Source: Candidatus Pantoea gossypiicola
GTDB lineage: Bacteria > Pseudomonadota > Gammaproteobacteria > Enterobacterales > Enterobacteriaceae
DNA: 64,000 bases
Reading direction: 5' to 3'
Assembly (NCBI RefSeq): GCF_008632075.1
Contig: NZ_VWVM01000008.1
Location: 124,001 to 188,000, forward strand
The notes beneath the pieces are model-generated. The model searched no databases, was not told the origin of the DNA, and saw only the letters and a list, made by a program, of their open reading frames with translations. Each line of letters opens with the position of its first letter. The stretch's first letter is position 1. Positions 1-11,415 of the stretch are shown in pieces. The translations under genes were made by a program, and so were the position numbers.

Positions 1-1112
1 ATCAGCCGATCGCCGAGTTTGCGGGCGTTCGCCAGGTAAGAGACATGTCCGGCGTGCAGAATATCGAACACGCCGTTAGTCATCACCACTTTTTCGCCAC
101 GACGGCGGGCCATCTCAACGGCGGCTTTTAACTGCGCTTCCGTCATGATGCCAAAACCCTGTTCCGGGCGGGCATGAATCGCATTTTCCAGCTCAACGGT
201 GCTGACGGTCGAGGTACCGAGTTTACCCACCACGACGCCCGCCGCCGCGTTAGCCAGGAAACAGGCTTCTTCCAGCGAGTCGCCCGCAGCCAGTGCTGCT
301 GCCAGCACGCCAATCACCGTGTCACCGGCACCGGTCACGTCATAGACCTCCTGCGCCTGAGTCGGCAGATGCAGCGGCGCTTTGCCTGGCTGCAGCAGCG
401 TCATGCCATTTTCTGAACGGGTCACCAGCAGTGCGGAGAGGTCAAAATCCGCGATCAGTTGCGTGCCGCGCGCCACGATCTCCTCTTCGTTTTTGCATTT
501 GCCGACCACGGCTTCAAATTCGGAGAGATTCGGCGTCAGCAGCGTTGCGCCACGGTAGCGCGCAAAATCGGTGCCTTTTGGATCGATCAAGACCGGCACG
601 CCCGCTTCGCGCGCAAGGGTAATCATGGTCTGCACGCTGGAGAGCGCGCCTTTGGCATAATCGGACAGCACCAGCGCACCCGCAGCAGCCAGTGACTCAC
701 GCATCTTCTGATGAATCGGCTCCGGATCGACCTGTTCAAAGCCCTCTTCAAAGTCGAGGCGGATCAGCTGCTGATTGCGGGAAAGCACGCGCAGTTTGGT
801 AATGGTCGGATGGCTTTTGACCGCCACGAAGTCACAATGAACGTTGACGTCTTTCAGCGTGTTACTTAACACGCGCGCCGCATCATCTTCACCGGTCAGG
901 CCGATTAGCCGGGACGCGGCACCGAGTGCTGCAATGTTCATCGCCACGTTTGCCGCGCCGCCAGGGCGCTCTTCAACCGTGTCCACTTTCACCACCGGAA
1001 CCGGGGCTTCAGGGGAGATACGGCTGGTTGGGCCATACCAGTAACGATCCAACATTACATCGCCAACAACCAGCACTGCGGCTTGGCCGAACGCGGGCAG
1101 AGTCACTTTCAT
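1..1112 (-). CDS. hldE: Bifunctional heptose-7-phosphate kinase / heptose-1-phosphate adenylyltransferase, 3' end outside window
   Basis: HldE makes ADP-heptose for the LPS inner core: the N-terminal ribokinase-like domain phosphorylates D-glycero-beta-D-manno-heptose-7-P at C1, and the C-terminal nucleotidyltransferase domain adds AMP. About 370 of roughly 477 residues are present, from the start [10 protein letters not shown]. Visible are the GGAANVAMN sugar-kinase motif, the DVTGAGDT anion-hole/catalytic-base motif near residue 263 and the beginning of the second domain with its HAGH nucleotide motif near the window edge. The rest of the adenylyltransferase domain lies left of position 1. 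glnE follows upstream on the same strand, as in E. coli. Confidence 0.96.
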   Translation of the reverse strand, partial: MKVTLPAFGQAAVLVVGDVMLDRYWYGPTSRISPEAPVPVVKVDTVEERPGGAANVAMNIAALGAASRLIGLTGEDDAARVLSNTLKDVNVHCDFVAVKSHPTITKLRVLSRNQQLIRLDFEEGFEQVDPEPIHQKMRESLAAAGALVLSDYAKGALSSVQTMITLAREAGVPVLIDPKGTDFARYRGATLLTPNLSEFEAVVGKCKNEEEIVARGTQLIADFDLSALLVTRSENGMTLLQPGKAPLHLPTQAQEVYDVTGAGDTVIGVLAAALAAGDSLEEACFLANAAAGVVVGKLGTSTVSTVELENAIHARPEQGFGIMTEAQLKAAVEMARRRGEKVVMTNGVFDILHAGHVSYLANARKLGDRL

Positions 1113-1182
1113 TCCAGACACTCCAGACTGCATTAAAAATAGTGCGCGGATGATAGCACAGTTGCGATTTATGCTATCAGCA

Positions 1183-4035
1183 TCACGCCAGGATAGACGC
1201 AGGCGTTATCAGCCAGCGCTGCCAGCTGTTCAGAACCGTCTGCCGCTCCGCTGTGTAAGCCTCTGGCTCAACGTGGCCCGGCAGCGCCTGCAGGGCGCGA
1301 TGATGCAGAGCGTCGCGCAGCGTGACATAAGCCTGCGTCAGCGCCTGCGCTTCATCGGCGGGCATTTTATGGTACTTCGCCATCAGCTCAAAAATGCGCA
1401 CATTGTCAGACCAGCGTGTCAGTTCGGGCTGCTCAGCGGCGTAGCGTAAGACAAGATATTGGGCGATGAATTCAATATCGGTGATGCCGCCCGCATCGGC
1501 TTTGATATCCCAGCGACCTTTATGCTTGTTGCTGAGGTGAACACGCATCTTTTCACGCATCTCACGCACTTCGGTTTGCAGCACATCTGCAGGACGTGGC
1601 AGCGACAGAATCGTTTGACGAATCGCGTTGAAACGATCACCCAGCGCTGCTTCGCCAAATACCACGCGCGCCCGGACCAGCGCCTGATGCTCCCAGGTCC
1701 AGGCCTCACTGCGCTGATACTCTTCAAACGCGTCAAAAGTACTGACCAGCATGCCCGCCGCACCGGAAGGACGCAGCCGCGCATCTACTTCGTAGAGAAT
1801 GCCGGAGGCGGTACGGGTACTGAAGAGATGCATAATGCGCTGAGCAAGACGCAGATAGAACTGACGACCATCAATGCTACGCTCCCCTTCTGTCATGGCG
1901 TCTGCCGGACAGTCATGCAGGAAGACTAAATCGAGGTCAGAACTATACCCCAGCTCCCAGCCACCCAGCTTGCCGTAACCCAGTACGGCAAAACCGCGTT
2001 CATGTTCATTGCTCAGGTGAGAGGGACGACCATAGCGCTGCACCATCATGTTCCACGCCTGACGCACCACAGAGTCGATGATTGCTTCAGCCAGCCAGGT
2101 GAGATGATCGCTGACTTTCATCACCGGCAGTGTGCCCGCGATATCAGCGGCGGCAATACGCAGATGCTGCGCCTGCTTAAACTGCCGCACCGCTTCCAGC
2201 TGCTGCTCCTCATCCTCAGTGGGTATGCGCAGCAGATACTGTCGCAGCTCATCGCGATAAGCGTCGGTGGCGGTTGGCTGATAGAGCGTGGCGGGATCGA
2301 GAAGTTCATCCAGCAACAGGGGGTGACGCGCCAGCTGGCTGGCTACCATTGGTGAGGCCGCGCACAGGCGAATCAGGTGACGCAGGGCACCGTGATATTC
2401 GGTCAGCAGCTCCAGATAGGTGCTGCGGGTCAGCACGCCGAGCAGCAGCGGCGTCAGACGGCTCAGCGTCACCGCCGCATCTTCACGCGGGCAGACTTCG
2501 CTCAGCAGACGCGGCATCAGTTGATCCAACGCCTGACGGCCACGTGGGCCGATGGTACGCCGGCTGATGTCCTGACGAAACGCCTCCAGCTTCTGATGCA
2601 GCCTAAGCCGATGATCGTCACTGAGCTGCGGCACCAGCGGTGCCAGCTCGTTATCCTCCAGCTGGTCCTGCCACAGCACCTGAAACTCCCCCAGCTCACG
2701 CTGATCGCCAATCTCAGGCGTATCTTCCCCAATCAGCTCGTCAAAGATTGTCCGTACCGCTGCCATCTGAGCATCGAGTTGGGTCATCAGCGCAGGCCAG
2801 TCGATACAATTCATCGCCCACGCCAGCCGGACACGATGCAGCTCATCTTCTGGCAGCGTCTGGGTCTGCTCGTCGCCCAGGCTTTGCAGCAGATTCTCCA
2901 GCCGCCGCAGGAACAGATAGGCATCACGCAGCGCATCCACCTGCTCAGTTGGCAGCAGGGCCAGTATTTTTATTGCCTCCAGCGTCGGCAGCAGGGCACG
3001 TAACTGAAGCGAGCGCTCACGCCCGCCGCGAATCAGCTGGAACACCTGTACGATAAACTCAGTTTCACGGATACCGCCCGCGCCCAGTTTGATATTGTTT
3101 TTCAGCCCGCGACGCCGTACCTCGCGGCTGATCATCCCTTTCATGTTACGCAGCGACTGGATTACGCTGAAATCGATGTAACGCCGGTAAACGAAGGGCC
3201 GCAGCATCTGCTGCAGCTCCAGGCTCCAACGGTCGTGGTCATCGCCCATCAGTCGCGCCTTGACCATAGCGTAACGCTCCCAGTCGCGTCCCTGCTCCTG
3301 GTAGTAATCCTCCAGCGCAGCGAAGCTCATCACCAGCGGACCGCTGTCGCCAAACGGCCGCAGCCGCATATCCACACGATAGACAAAGCCATCCATGGTG
3401 GGTTGATCCAGTACTTTGATCAGCCGCTGGCCCATACGGGTAAAGAACTGAGCATTGTCGAGCTCACGCCGTCCGCCGCGCGTGGTGCCGTTTTCCGGCC
3501 AGGCGAAAATAAGGTCGATGTCAGACGAGAAATTGAGTTCGCCGCCGCCCAGCTTGCCCATGCCCAGAATCAGCAGCGGCTGCGCGTCGCCGTCGGCATT
3601 ACAGGGCGTACCAAAATCACGGCAGCAATCCTGATATACCCAGTCACGCGCCCTGCTGATCAGCACTTCAGCTAAGACGCTGAGCTGTTGCAGGCTCTGT
3701 TCGGTCGTGGCGTGTTGCAGCGCCTGCATCCAGGCAATACGCACCAGCATACGGCGGCGAAACAGCCGCAGTTCGCGCATCAGGCTCGCTTCACTGTCGA
3801 TGCTGCTGAGCACCTCATTTAGCCACACAGCGTAGTGCTGCCACTCATCAGGCTGCGGCGGCTGATCGAGCATCGTCTGCCACCAGTCGGGATGCTGTTG
3901 CAGGTTTTCCAGCACAAAGTCGCTGAAAGCCAGCCCGGCGGCCTGCTCCGGGCTGAGCGAAGCCAGTGGAACGCCAAGCTGTCGGGCGGCCTCTTCAGCC
4001 TGATCGCGTAGCAACGCGGGAAGTGCTGCCAACAT
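1183..4035 (-). CDS. glnE: Bifunctional glutamine synthetase adenylyltransferase / adenylyl-removing enzyme
   Basis: GlnE adds or removes AMP on glutamine synthetase in response to PII and glutamine, so it tunes ammonia assimilation. The 950-residue protein has the usual two nucleotidyltransferase halves. The deadenylylase half has [18 protein letters not shown] at residues 158-175, and the adenylylase half has [18 protein letters not shown] near residues 685-702. Each half keeps the paired Asp residues of the active site. The ATG has a strong AGGAGG-like site eight bases upstream. Length matches the E. coli enzyme (946). It lies 33 bases downstream of ygiF and 70 bases upstream of hldE, all on one strand, so joint transcription is plausible. 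Confidence 0.97.
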   Translation of the reverse strand: MLAALPALLRDQAEEAARQLGVPLASLSPEQAAGLAFSDFVLENLQQHPDWWQTMLDQPPQPDEWQHYAVWLNEVLSSIDSEASLMRELRLFRRRMLVRIAWMQALQHATTEQSLQQLSVLAEVLISRARDWVYQDCCRDFGTPCNADGDAQPLLILGMGKLGGGELNFSSDIDLIFAWPENGTTRGGRRELDNAQFFTRMGQRLIKVLDQPTMDGFVYRVDMRLRPFGDSGPLVMSFAALEDYYQEQGRDWERYAMVKARLMGDDHDRWSLELQQMLRPFVYRRYIDFSVIQSLRNMKGMISREVRRRGLKNNIKLGAGGIRETEFIVQVFQLIRGGRERSLQLRALLPTLEAIKILALLPTEQVDALRDAYLFLRRLENLLQSLGDEQTQTLPEDELHRVRLAWAMNCIDWPALMTQLDAQMAAVRTIFDELIGEDTPEIGDQRELGEFQVLWQDQLEDNELAPLVPQLSDDHRLRLHQKLEAFRQDISRRTIGPRGRQALDQLMPRLLSEVCPREDAAVTLSRLTPLLLGVLTRSTYLELLTEYHGALRHLIRLCAASPMVASQLARHPLLLDELLDPATLYQPTATDAYRDELRQYLLRIPTEDEEQQLEAVRQFKQAQHLRIAAADIAGTLPVMKVSDHLTWLAEAIIDSVVRQAWNMMVQRYGRPSHLSNEHERGFAVLGYGKLGGWELGYSSDLDLVFLHDCPADAMTEGERSIDGRQFYLRLAQRIMHLFSTRTASGILYEVDARLRPSGAAGMLVSTFDAFEEYQRSEAWTWEHQALVRARVVFGEAALGDRFNAIRQTILSLPRPADVLQTEVREMREKMRVHLSNKHKGRWDIKADAGGITDIEFIAQYLVLRYAAEQPELTRWSDNVRIFELMAKYHKMPADEAQALTQAYVTLRDALHHRALQALPGHVEPEAYTAERQTVLNSWQRWLITPASILA

Positions 4036-4068
4036 AACTCCCTCCTTGATGGCGGTACGAATTACTCG

Positions 4069-5379
4069 TTAGCGGCCAGCGCCGCTGGTGAGCCAGAATG
4101 GCTGCTGTTTCAGAGCCTGCGACGTCAGCCAGGCTAAGCCGGATGACTGCTTTTCATAAATCGCCGACAGCAGTTGCTGCCACGGTTCCAGCCAGCTCAT
4201 CACCGTTTCTGCAGGATAGGATCCGGCCAGCAGATGCACCGTGAGCAGCTGACGCGCCAGACGCGTGGCTTTGTCCTGATATTCGTTGGGCTGCCTGACC
4301 GTGACGAACGTCTCTCTCAGGTCAGCATTGACGCGGCTCAGCATGATGTCGCTGAAGCGCTTAAATGAACCCTGCAGCTTGGCCTCCCCTTTGGCATCGA
4401 TCCACTGACGCCACTGAGACTCAGCCAGCCAGTGGGTCAGCGCAAGCTGCGTTTTAACCGAGAGAGAAGATAAGCAGAACGTCGCCGCCACCTGCTCTTC
4501 GTTCACCAGCGTCTCTTCCAGCGTAGTCAGTTGCTGGCGCAGGGCGCTGCTGGCTTTGCGTGGTACCAGCGCACCAAACAGGCTGAACGCCTGGCGCAGC
4601 AGATCCAGCGCTTCGCGCACCGCATCCTGCGCCGCCGCGTTGCCTCGCAGCCAGACTTCTTCATGATATTGCCAGTGACGCAAGCCAGCCGACATCGCAG
4701 CGACCATGCCCTGCTCTATCGTCGCTTTAGCGCCAGCTTTCAGCAGCGGGAAAGCCTCAATCTGGCGTGGCGGATTACCCTGCGCCAGTTGATAACCGCG
4801 AGCGGCTTTGCTCAGGCTGCCCATACGCAGGCCACCCAGCGCCGCCAGCTGCTGCGCAAAAGCCAGCAGATCCTGGCGTTCGCCGCGCTTCAGCTCGAGT
4901 TCTATCTCGCAAAGCGGTTCGCTGAGATCACCCGCCGTAACCTCGCCCTGATCAAACGCCACTTCAATTTCACTGTTGCCCGTCGTGACGAGCCAGATTT
5001 CACGCTGGAAATGGGTGGTGAATAACGGCTGTAATCGCTGTTGCAGCACCGCGACATCGGTGCCCTGCGGCCAGATGTCTGCAGGAAGGCGAGCAATATC
5101 CAGCACCGGCTCGCTGAGTTCAACGTTGTATTCCGGACGCTGATGCAGCCCGCCAAGCGTCTGGCCCGCCGCTTTCAGTGTCATTTCATACCGCTGATCG
5201 ACGCCACGGATACGCAATCCCATGTCCCAGCGCCGAAGCTGGTTGTCGTCGGTTTCGAAGTAGATGTTGGTCAGCTCGCGAGCAGCCTGATGCTGATGCG
5301 GCAGAGTGGAGAGCAGTTCAGCCAGTTTCCCGGCCGCCTGTGGAGTTGCAATGAACTTTAGTTCGATTTCGATGGTCAT
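4069..5379 (-). CDS. ygiF: Inorganic triphosphatase, CYTH-CHAD protein
   Basis: This 436-residue protein has an N-terminal CYTH (triphosphate tunnel) domain opening with the ExExK signature (E4, E6, K8) and a C-terminal helical CHAD domain from about residue 215. The E. coli homologue YgiF hydrolyses inorganic triphosphate with Mg2+; CHAD domains bind polyphosphate. The lower part keeps the conserved His/Arg-rich helices (for example RHWQYHEEVW near 235). It sits just upstream of glnE and diverges from ygiM, the same order as in E. coli. Confidence 0.95.
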   Translation of the reverse strand: MTIEIELKFIATPQAAGKLAELLSTLPHQHQAARELTNIYFETDDNQLRRWDMGLRIRGVDQRYEMTLKAAGQTLGGLHQRPEYNVELSEPVLDIARLPADIWPQGTDVAVLQQRLQPLFTTHFQREIWLVTTGNSEIEVAFDQGEVTAGDLSEPLCEIELELKRGERQDLLAFAQQLAALGGLRMGSLSKAARGYQLAQGNPPRQIEAFPLLKAGAKATIEQGMVAAMSAGLRHWQYHEEVWLRGNAAAQDAVREALDLLRQAFSLFGALVPRKASSALRQQLTTLEETLVNEEQVAATFCLSSLSVKTQLALTHWLAESQWRQWIDAKGEAKLQGSFKRFSDIMLSRVNADLRETFVTVRQPNEYQDKATRLARQLLTVHLLAGSYPAETVMSWLEPWQQLLSAIYEKQSSGLAWLTSQALKQQPFWLTSGAGR

Positions 5380-5650
5380 AATTTTTTATTCACTACGCCG
5401 CTGGCACTTAAGAGGGGTTTTCCTGCATATTTCAGGCGATTATCAGCAGGTTACTCACGCTGTCGCCTGGAGGGCAAGGGGTTATCAGGCGAAGATTAAT
5501 GCACAGAAGCCGCGCTGTCTCTGCTTTCTTTGCTCTTTCGCAGACCTTTTCGCACTCTCATGAGACCAGGATAGTTCTCATTCAGATTTATGCGAGGCCT
5601 CTCCAGACTGTGCCGGTAAATTTTAGTCAGACTAAGCCAAACGAAATCGA

Positions 5651-6271
5651 ATGAAAAAAATCACACTCGCTGGACTCACTTTGCTGGCCCTCAGCACCCT
5701 TGCACCTGCCCACGCCGACGAAAAACGCTATGTTTCTGATGAACTCTCAACCTGGGTACGCAGCGGGCCAGGCGATCAGTTCCGCCTGCTCGGTAAGCTG
5801 AACGCCGGGGAAGAGGTACAGCTGTTACAGACCAACAATGACACCCATTATGGCCAGATCCTTGATTCGGAAGGCCGCACCACCTGGATCCCCCTGTCGC
5901 AACTGAGCGCCAATCCGAGCCTGCGCACCCGGGTGCCGCAGCTTGAGCAGCAGGTAAAAGATCTGACAGCCAAGCTGGATAACATCGACAACAGCTGGAA
6001 CCAGCGTACCGCCGAGATGCAGAACAAAGTCGCCAGCAGCGATGGCGTGATCAACGGGCTGAAAGGCGAGAACCAGAAGCTGAAAAATGAGCTGATCGTC
6101 GCCCAGAAGAAAGTCAGCGCCGCTAACGTTCAGCTGGATGACAAGCAGCGCACCATCATCATGCAGTGGTTTATGTATGGCGGCGGCGTGCTGGGTGTTG
6201 GCCTGCTACTGGGACTCTTATTGCCGCATATGCTGCCGCGCCGTAAGAAAAGCGATCGCTGGATGAACTGA
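5651..6271 (+). CDS. ygiM: SH3b-domain inner-membrane protein of the TIGR04211 family
   Basis: The 206-residue protein has a signal peptide (cleavage probably after AHA, about residue 22), a bacterial SH3 domain at about 25-90, a coiled coil at about 98-160 and one membrane segment near 168-192, followed by a short basic tail (RRKKS). This matches E. coli YgiM in length and layout. Its exact role is not settled; the SH3b domain suggests cell-wall binding in the periplasm. It diverges from ygiF across 271 bases and is followed in the same direction by cca. Confidence 0.93.
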   Translation: MKKITLAGLTLLALSTLAPAHADEKRYVSDELSTWVRSGPGDQFRLLGKLNAGEEVQLLQTNNDTHYGQILDSEGRTTWIPLSQLSANPSLRTRVPQLEQQVKDLTAKLDNIDNSWNQRTAEMQNKVASSDGVINGLKGENQKLKNELIVAQKKVSAANVQLDDKQRTIIMQWFMYGGGVLGVGLLLGLLLPHMLPRRKKSDRWMN

Positions 6272-6429
6272 CTCCCTTCTGTCGGGTTTGAGCAGGGGAT
6301 CGCAGGATCCCCCCTTTGGCATGTCTGCAATCCGAAGAATCTGTGCAACAATAAAATGAGATGCACCGCTGATTTCAGGCGCGGGATACGCCCGGCGTGC
6401 AGGTTATTTCTTTTTCTCTGGAGTTTTGC

Positions 6430-7662
6430 GTGAAGACGTTTCTTGTTGGCGGTGCGGTGCGTGATGCGCTGCTGAATCTGCCGGTTACAGACAAAGATTG
6501 GGTGGTGACAGGTTCCACGCCCGAAGCCATGCTTGAGCGGGGTTATCAACAGGTCGGTCGCGATTTTCCCGTTTTTCTGCATCCCGTCAGTCGCGAAGAG
6601 TATGCGCTGGCCAGGACTGAGCGGAAAAACGGGAAAGGCTACACCGGCTTTGTCACCTGGTCCGCACCCGACGTGACGCTGGAGCAGGACTTACAGCGCC
6701 GCGATCTGACCATCAATGCCATCGCCCGGGATGAAAACGGCGAGCTGGTTGATCCCTACAACGGCCAGCGCGATATTGCCCAGCGCCTGCTGCGTCACGT
6801 CTCGGAAGCCTTCAGTGAAGATCCGCTGCGGGTATTGCGCGTCGCGCGCTTTGCTGCGCGTTTTGCCCATCTCAACTTTCGTATTGCCCCCGAAACTCAG
6901 CGACTGATGCAGCAGATGGCCACAAGCGGTGAGCTGTCGAATCTCACTGCCGAACGGGTGTGGAAAGAGACGGAAAAAGCGCTGAATTCACGTAATCCGC
7001 AGGTCTATTTTCAGGTGCTGCGCGACTGCGGTGCGTTGCAGGTGCTGTTTCCTGAGCTGGATAATCTGTTTGGTATTCCTGCACCGATTAAATGGCACCC
7101 GGAGATCGACACCGGTGTGCATACGCTGATGACGCTGGCGATGGCCGCCGCGCTTTCCAGCGAAATCGATGTGCGCTTTGCTACGCTGTTCCATGACGTC
7201 GGTAAAGCGCTGACACCCCCTGAGCTGTGGCCAAGCCATCACGGTCATGGCCTGGCAGGCGTTCCACTGGTCGAGGCGCTGTGTCAGCGGCTGCGGGTGC
7301 CCAACGCAATTCGCGATCTGGCGCTGATCGTGACCGAATTTCACGACATGGTGCACACCATTGAACGGCAATCTGCGGCGTCGCTGGTGGCGCTGTTTGA
7401 CCGCATCGATGCCTGGCGTAAGCCACAGCGTGTTGAGCAGATGGCGCTGACCAGCGAAGCAGATGCGCGTGGGCGTGCCGGGCTGGAGAGTATGCCTTAT
7501 CCGCAGGGCGACTATTTGCGTCGTGCTTTTGCGCTGGCACAGGCGGTGCCAACTAAAGCTGTTGTCGAAGCGGGCTTTAAAGGGATGGAAGTGCGGGAAG
7601 AGATGACGCGACGGCGAATCGCCGCCGTCGCGCAGGGTCTGGCGATCGGGCAGCCTGACTAG
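6430..7662 (+). CDS. cca: CCA-adding multifunctional tRNA nucleotidyltransferase
   Basis: Cca adds and repairs the 3' CCA of tRNAs. The start is GTG at 6430, behind a CTGGAG site, giving [14 protein letters not shown], the usual N-terminus; an ATG 33 bases upstream would add an unfamiliar leader. The 410-residue length fits the E. coli enzyme (412). The class II nucleotidyltransferase head has the GGAVRD motif (residues 6-11) and the downstream RRDLTINA motif. The C-terminal half has an HD domain (LFHDVGKAL), which in E. coli gives phosphodiesterase and phosphatase activity. It converges with uppP. Confidence 0.97.
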   Translation: MKTFLVGGAVRDALLNLPVTDKDWVVTGSTPEAMLERGYQQVGRDFPVFLHPVSREEYALARTERKNGKGYTGFVTWSAPDVTLEQDLQRRDLTINAIARDENGELVDPYNGQRDIAQRLLRHVSEAFSEDPLRVLRVARFAARFAHLNFRIAPETQRLMQQMATSGELSNLTAERVWKETEKALNSRNPQVYFQVLRDCGALQVLFPELDNLFGIPAPIKWHPEIDTGVHTLMTLAMAAALSSEIDVRFATLFHDVGKALTPPELWPSHHGHGLAGVPLVEALCQRLRVPNAIRDLALIVTEFHDMVHTIERQSAASLVALFDRIDAWRKPQRVEQMALTSEADARGRAGLESMPYPQGDYLRRAFALAQAVPTKAVVEAGFKGMEVREEMTRRRIAAVAQGLAIGQPD

Positions 7663-7677
7663 CAGGCTGCCACGGGT

Positions 7678-8496
7678 TTACATGAAGACCATGTAAACCG
7701 CTGCCGCCACGATGAAGCGGTAAATGGCGAACGAGACAAAAGAGATGCGTTTGATCAGCTCAAGGAAGGCTTTAATCGCAATCAGCGCCACGATAAACGC
7801 CGTGACAAAACCCACGGCGAACATCGGAAAGTCGGCCATGGTCAGGAAGCCGATGCTCTTGTACATGTCCAGTACGGTCGCACCCATCATCATTGGCACA
7901 GCCAGGATGAAGGAGAACTCTGACGCGGCATAGCGGCTCACCCCCATCAGCATCCCGCCGGAGATGGTTGCACCGGAACGTGAGAAGCCCGGCCACAGCG
8001 CTAAGCACTGGAAACAGCCAATCATAAACGCCTGGCGATAGGTAATATCATCGACGCCTACGGCTTTCGGCTGTTTTGGCTTGAGATACTCTGCGGCCAG
8101 CAGCAGAACCCCTCCCACGACCAGCGCGTACATCACGTTGATCGGATTGAACAGCGTTTTGATCTGATCGTGCAGCACCAGGCCCACTACCACAGCCGGA
8201 ACCATGCCCAGCAGGATATGGATCAGCGACAGACGACCGGTGCCGACACCTTCATGTTTGACTTCGCCAAAGTGAATGCCGATCAGGCCAAACAGACGAC
8301 GCCAGAACATCACTACTACAGCCAGAATCGATCCTAACTGGATCACAACTTCAAAGGTCTCGGCTTTTTCACCTTCAAAGCCCAGCAGGTGACCCACTAT
8401 AATCATGTGCCCTGTGGATGAGACCGGTAAAAATTCGGTCAGCCCTTCCACAACGCCCAGGATTGCAGCTACCCAAAGCTGATGAATATCTGCCAT
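7678..8496 (-). CDS. uppP: Undecaprenyl-diphosphatase (BacA type)
   Basis: UppP removes the terminal phosphate of undecaprenyl pyrophosphate in the inner membrane and so recycles the lipid carrier for peptidoglycan, LPS and other glycans; extra copies give bacitracin resistance. The 272-residue multi-pass protein has both family signatures: the glutamate-rich [17 protein letters not shown] near residue 16 and [10 protein letters not shown] near 172. The ATG at 8496 follows a GAGGAAAC site; a TTG one codon upstream is less likely. It is convergent with cca, leaving a 15-base gap. Confidence 0.97.
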   Translation of the reverse strand: MADIHQLWVAAILGVVEGLTEFLPVSSTGHMIIVGHLLGFEGEKAETFEVVIQLGSILAVVVMFWRRLFGLIGIHFGEVKHEGVGTGRLSLIHILLGMVPAVVVGLVLHDQIKTLFNPINVMYALVVGGVLLLAAEYLKPKQPKAVGVDDITYRQAFMIGCFQCLALWPGFSRSGATISGGMLMGVSRYAASEFSFILAVPMMMGATVLDMYKSIGFLTMADFPMFAVGFVTAFIVALIAIKAFLELIKRISFVSFAIYRFIVAAAVYMVFM

Positions 8497-8687
8497 CAAA
8501 TGTTTCCTCTATCCGTTTCAAAACCATTAAAAAGGCGGTAGCGCGTTGCTATCGCCTGAAATCATGCCGCAATTAGCCTGAATTAAACCTTAAGTTCCGC
8601 TCCGTTTCGCCTGCTGTAACGAAACGGTCCACGCTATGACAGACAGTAATTTGGTTTGGTTTCATTGTGATGGCAATCACATCGTAT

Positions 8688-9047
8688 TTATTTAGGAATA
8701 GTCCCGCGCTCAATTCGCACGCCAACCTGCGCAGCCTGGGCTACAGCGCCCGGTTTGCTTACCTTTATGCGTACGCCAGGCGAATTGAAACGGTTCATCA
8801 ACAGATCCGCGATTTCTTCAGCCACCCGCTCAACCAGGGCAAAACGCCCCCCGTTCAGATGGGTAAGAATCGCCGAGGAGACATCGGCATAGCTGAGACA
8901 ATCTTTCACATCGTCGCTGCTGGCTGCCAGGCGGTTATCCCAGGCCATTTCGACATCGAGCACCAGCTTCTGCTGTATACCCTGTTCCCAGTCGTAAACG
9001 CCAATGGTGGTGAACACCGTGAGTTGTTCTATAAATACGATATCCAT
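8688..9047 (-). CDS. folB: Dihydroneopterin aldolase
   Basis: FolB converts 7,8-dihydroneopterin to 6-hydroxymethyl-dihydropterin plus glycolaldehyde in folate synthesis and also epimerises at C2'. The 119-residue protein begins MDIVFIEQLTVFTTIGVYDWE, in which the conserved Glu binds the pterin, and has the late catalytic KPGA segment near residue 100. Length matches the E. coli enzyme (122). It diverges from plsY across about 108 bases, the same arrangement as in E. coli. Confidence 0.96.
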   Translation of the reverse strand: MDIVFIEQLTVFTTIGVYDWEQGIQQKLVLDVEMAWDNRLAASSDDVKDCLSYADVSSAILTHLNGGRFALVERVAEEIADLLMNRFNSPGVRIKVSKPGAVAQAAQVGVRIERGTIPK

Positions 9048-9155
9048 GATGAGGGTCTCTGTTTTTGGCTAAGCCGGATACCACTTCCGGCGGATTATGC
9101 GTATTATCCACAGTTGATGAGATCAAAACGACCCTAAAGGGAACGGTACGGTGTT

Positions 9156-9755
9156 ATGAGTGCTTTCGCGCTTGGTATGATTATTTTCGCGTATCTTTGC
9201 GGTTCGATTTCCAGTGCGATTCTGGTTTGCAAACTCGCTGGCCTGCCCGATCCCCGCACACACGGTTCCGGTAATCCGGGTGCCACCAACGTACTGCGTC
9301 TGGGCGGTAAAGCCGCAGCAGCCAGCGTATTGGTGTTTGATGTGCTGAAAGGGATGGTACCGGTCTGGCTGGCTTATCTGATGCACGTGACGCCGCTCTA
9401 TCTTGGCCTGACCGCCATTGCCGCCTGTCTCGGTCATATTTATCCGGTGTTCTTTCACTTTCGCGGTGGCAAAGGCGTCGCAACGGCATTTGGCGCGATT
9501 GCGCCGATTGGCTGGGACTTAACCGGGCTGGTCACCGGCACCTGGCTGCTCACAGTTCTACTCAGCGGCTATTCCTCGCTGGGGGCGATTGTCAGTGCAC
9601 TGATCGCGCCATTTTATGTCTGGTGGTTCAAACCGCAGTTCACCTTTCCGGTTTCCATGCTCTCCTGTCTGATCCTGCTGCGTCATCACGATAATATTCA
9701 GCGGCTGTGGCGCGGTCAGGAAGGCAAGATCTGGAAGCGCAAAAAGAAATCTTAG
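9156..9755 (+). CDS. plsY: Acyl-phosphate:glycerol-3-phosphate acyltransferase
   Basis: PlsY moves an acyl group from acyl-phosphate to glycerol-3-phosphate, the first step of phospholipid synthesis, in the inner membrane. The 199-residue multi-pass protein keeps the three cytoplasmic motifs: GSGNPGATN (about 38-46), [11 protein letters not shown] (about 104-114) and the C-terminal [11 protein letters not shown]. It ends in a basic KRKKKS tail. A strong terminator follows directly, between plsY and convergent tsaD. Confidence 0.96.
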   Translation: MSAFALGMIIFAYLCGSISSAILVCKLAGLPDPRTHGSGNPGATNVLRLGGKAAAASVLVFDVLKGMVPVWLAYLMHVTPLYLGLTAIAACLGHIYPVFFHFRGGKGVATAFGAIAPIGWDLTGLVTGTWLLTVLLSGYSSLGAIVSALIAPFYVWWFKPQFTFPVSMLSCLILLRHHDNIQRLWRGQEGKIWKRKKKS

Positions 9756-9789
9756 CCATAAAAAAAGCCGGCAAGCCGGCTTTTTTTAT
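9753..9789. terminator. Bidirectional terminator between plsY and tsaD
   Basis: AAAAAAAGCCGGC and GCCGGCTTTTTTT form a perfect GC stem with an A-run before and a T-run after. It can therefore end transcription of plsY (+) and of tsaD (-). Confidence 0.9.
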
Positions 9790-9790
9790 T

Positions 9791-10804
9791 TCAGATGGCG
9801 GGCAACTCCGCCAGCGGCCAGCGCGGTCGCACGCTGACGCTTAACTCGCCCCGTGTTCCGCCTTTTAACCGCACCATGCCCGCGTACGCGATCATCGCAC
9901 CGTTGTCAGTACAGAACTCTGGACGGGCGTAAAACACTTCCCCGCCGCGCTTTTGCATCATGATCGCCATCTGCTCGCGCAATGTGCGGTTAGCGCTGAC
10001 GCCACCGGCAATCACCAGACGCTTAAAGCCGGTCTGATCCAGCGCGCGCTTGCATTTGATCGACAGTGTATCCACCACCGCATCTTCAAAGGCGCGGGCG
10101 ATATCAGCACGGGTCTGCGCATCATCAGGGTTGGCACGAATGGTATTAGCGGCAAAGGTTTTCAGGCCGGAGAAGCTGAAGTCCAGGCCCGGACGATCGG
10201 TCATCGGCCGCGGGAAGGTAAAACGCCCCGCCGTGCCCTGCTGCGCCATCTTCGACAGCATCGGCCCGCCCGGATAATCCAGACCGAGCAGCTTCGCCGT
10301 CTTATCAAAGGCTTCGCCCGCAGCATCATCGATCGATTCACCCAGCAATTCATATTCACCGACGCCGGTGACGCTAATCAGCTGGGTGTGTCCGCCGGAG
10401 ACCAGCAGTGCGACAAACGGAAACTCCGGTGGATTCTCTTCGAGCATTGGTGCCAGCAGGTGGCCTTCCATATGATGAACCGGCACGGCAGGCACTTTCC
10501 ATGCAAACGCCAGCGCGCGACCAATGGTGGCACCGACCAGTAGCGCGCCGACCAGTCCGGGACCGGCAGTGTAAGCGACGGCATCAATCTGCTGCGGCTC
10601 AAGCCCCGCTTCTTTCAGCGCCGCCTGAATCAGCGGCACGGTTTTACGCACGTGATCGCGTGAGGCCAGTTCCGGCACCACCCCACCATAATCAGCGTGC
10701 AGTTTTACCTGGCTGTAGAGCTGGTTAGCCAGTAATCCAGCCTCGTCATCATAGATTGCGATGCCGGTTTCATCGCACGACGTTTCAATACCCAGAATTC
10801 GCAT
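9791..10804 (-). CDS. tsaD: tRNA N6-threonylcarbamoyladenosine synthase subunit TsaD
   Basis: TsaD, with TsaB and TsaE, transfers threonylcarbamoyl from TC-AMP to A37 of ANN-decoding tRNAs. The 337-residue protein starts [13 protein letters not shown]. It shows the metal-binding HMEGH pair (H111, H115), the SGGHTQL motif and the late GGVSAN and DNGAMIA motifs of the ASKHA fold. It diverges from rpsU across 277 bases, as in E. coli. Confidence 0.97.
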   Translation of the reverse strand: MRILGIETSCDETGIAIYDDEAGLLANQLYSQVKLHADYGGVVPELASRDHVRKTVPLIQAALKEAGLEPQQIDAVAYTAGPGLVGALLVGATIGRALAFAWKVPAVPVHHMEGHLLAPMLEENPPEFPFVALLVSGGHTQLISVTGVGEYELLGESIDDAAGEAFDKTAKLLGLDYPGGPMLSKMAQQGTAGRFTFPRPMTDRPGLDFSFSGLKTFAANTIRANPDDAQTRADIARAFEDAVVDTLSIKCKRALDQTGFKRLVIAGGVSANRTLREQMAIMMQKRGGEVFYARPEFCTDNGAMIAYAGMVRLKGGTRGELSVSVRPRWPLAELPAI

Positions 10805-10883
10805 TGCATCACCTCATTCTTGCGGCGCGCAGTTTATCACAGCAATGGGAGGTGCAGCGCGGACATCCCGCGTAAAAAGTCAT

Positions 10884-10912
10884 TTTCTGTCGGCTAAAGA
10901 GTGCGCTATACT
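10884..10912 (+). promoter_or_regulatory. Predicted sigma-70 promoter of the rpsU-dnaG-rpoD operon
   Basis: A TATACT -10 hexamer at 10907-10912 sits 17 bases after a weak -35 (TTTCTG, 10884-10889), about 165 bases before rpsU. It lies in the place where E. coli has its tandem operon promoters. A 16-base CTG-N10-CAG at 10920-10935 resembles a LexA-box skeleton but lacks the inner TATA-like core. Confidence 0.4.
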
Positions 10913-10997
10913 CCCGCCCCTGGAAAAACCGGCAGCCGCACAGGCAAACGCTCCTGTTGGTTTCAAATTATCCATGGTGCTTTACAAACCAACATGA

Positions 10998-11297
<300 letters not shown>

Positions 11298-11352
11298 GTC
11301 GTTCCGGAGGTCCGCCTCCACCGCGTGATTCACGCAGACAGAGTCAAGTAAA

Positions 11353-11385
11353 AGGCCGTGCTTTCCGAAAGGAAGCGCGGCTTGT
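11353..11385 (+). terminator. Attenuating hairpin between rpsU and dnaG
   Basis: GGCCGTGCTTTCC, GAAA, GGAAGCGCGGC forms a stem with one bulge and a stable GAAA tetraloop, followed by TTGTTG rather than a clean T-run. In E. coli a leaky terminator at this place makes rpsU far more abundant than dnaG mRNA. This hairpin is in the same position. Confidence 0.75.
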
Positions 11386-11415
11386 TGCCGTTTATGAGCT
11401 GAAAATCTGGGGCGT

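Noticed and set aside
2377-3003. 208-codon plus-strand frame opposite glnE
   Set aside because: Shadow of glnE with Gln/Arg-rich antisense composition.
10920-10935. LexA-box-like CTG-N10-CAG before rpsU
   Set aside because: Only the six outer bases fit; the AT-rich centre of a real SOS box is missing, so I do not claim LexA control.
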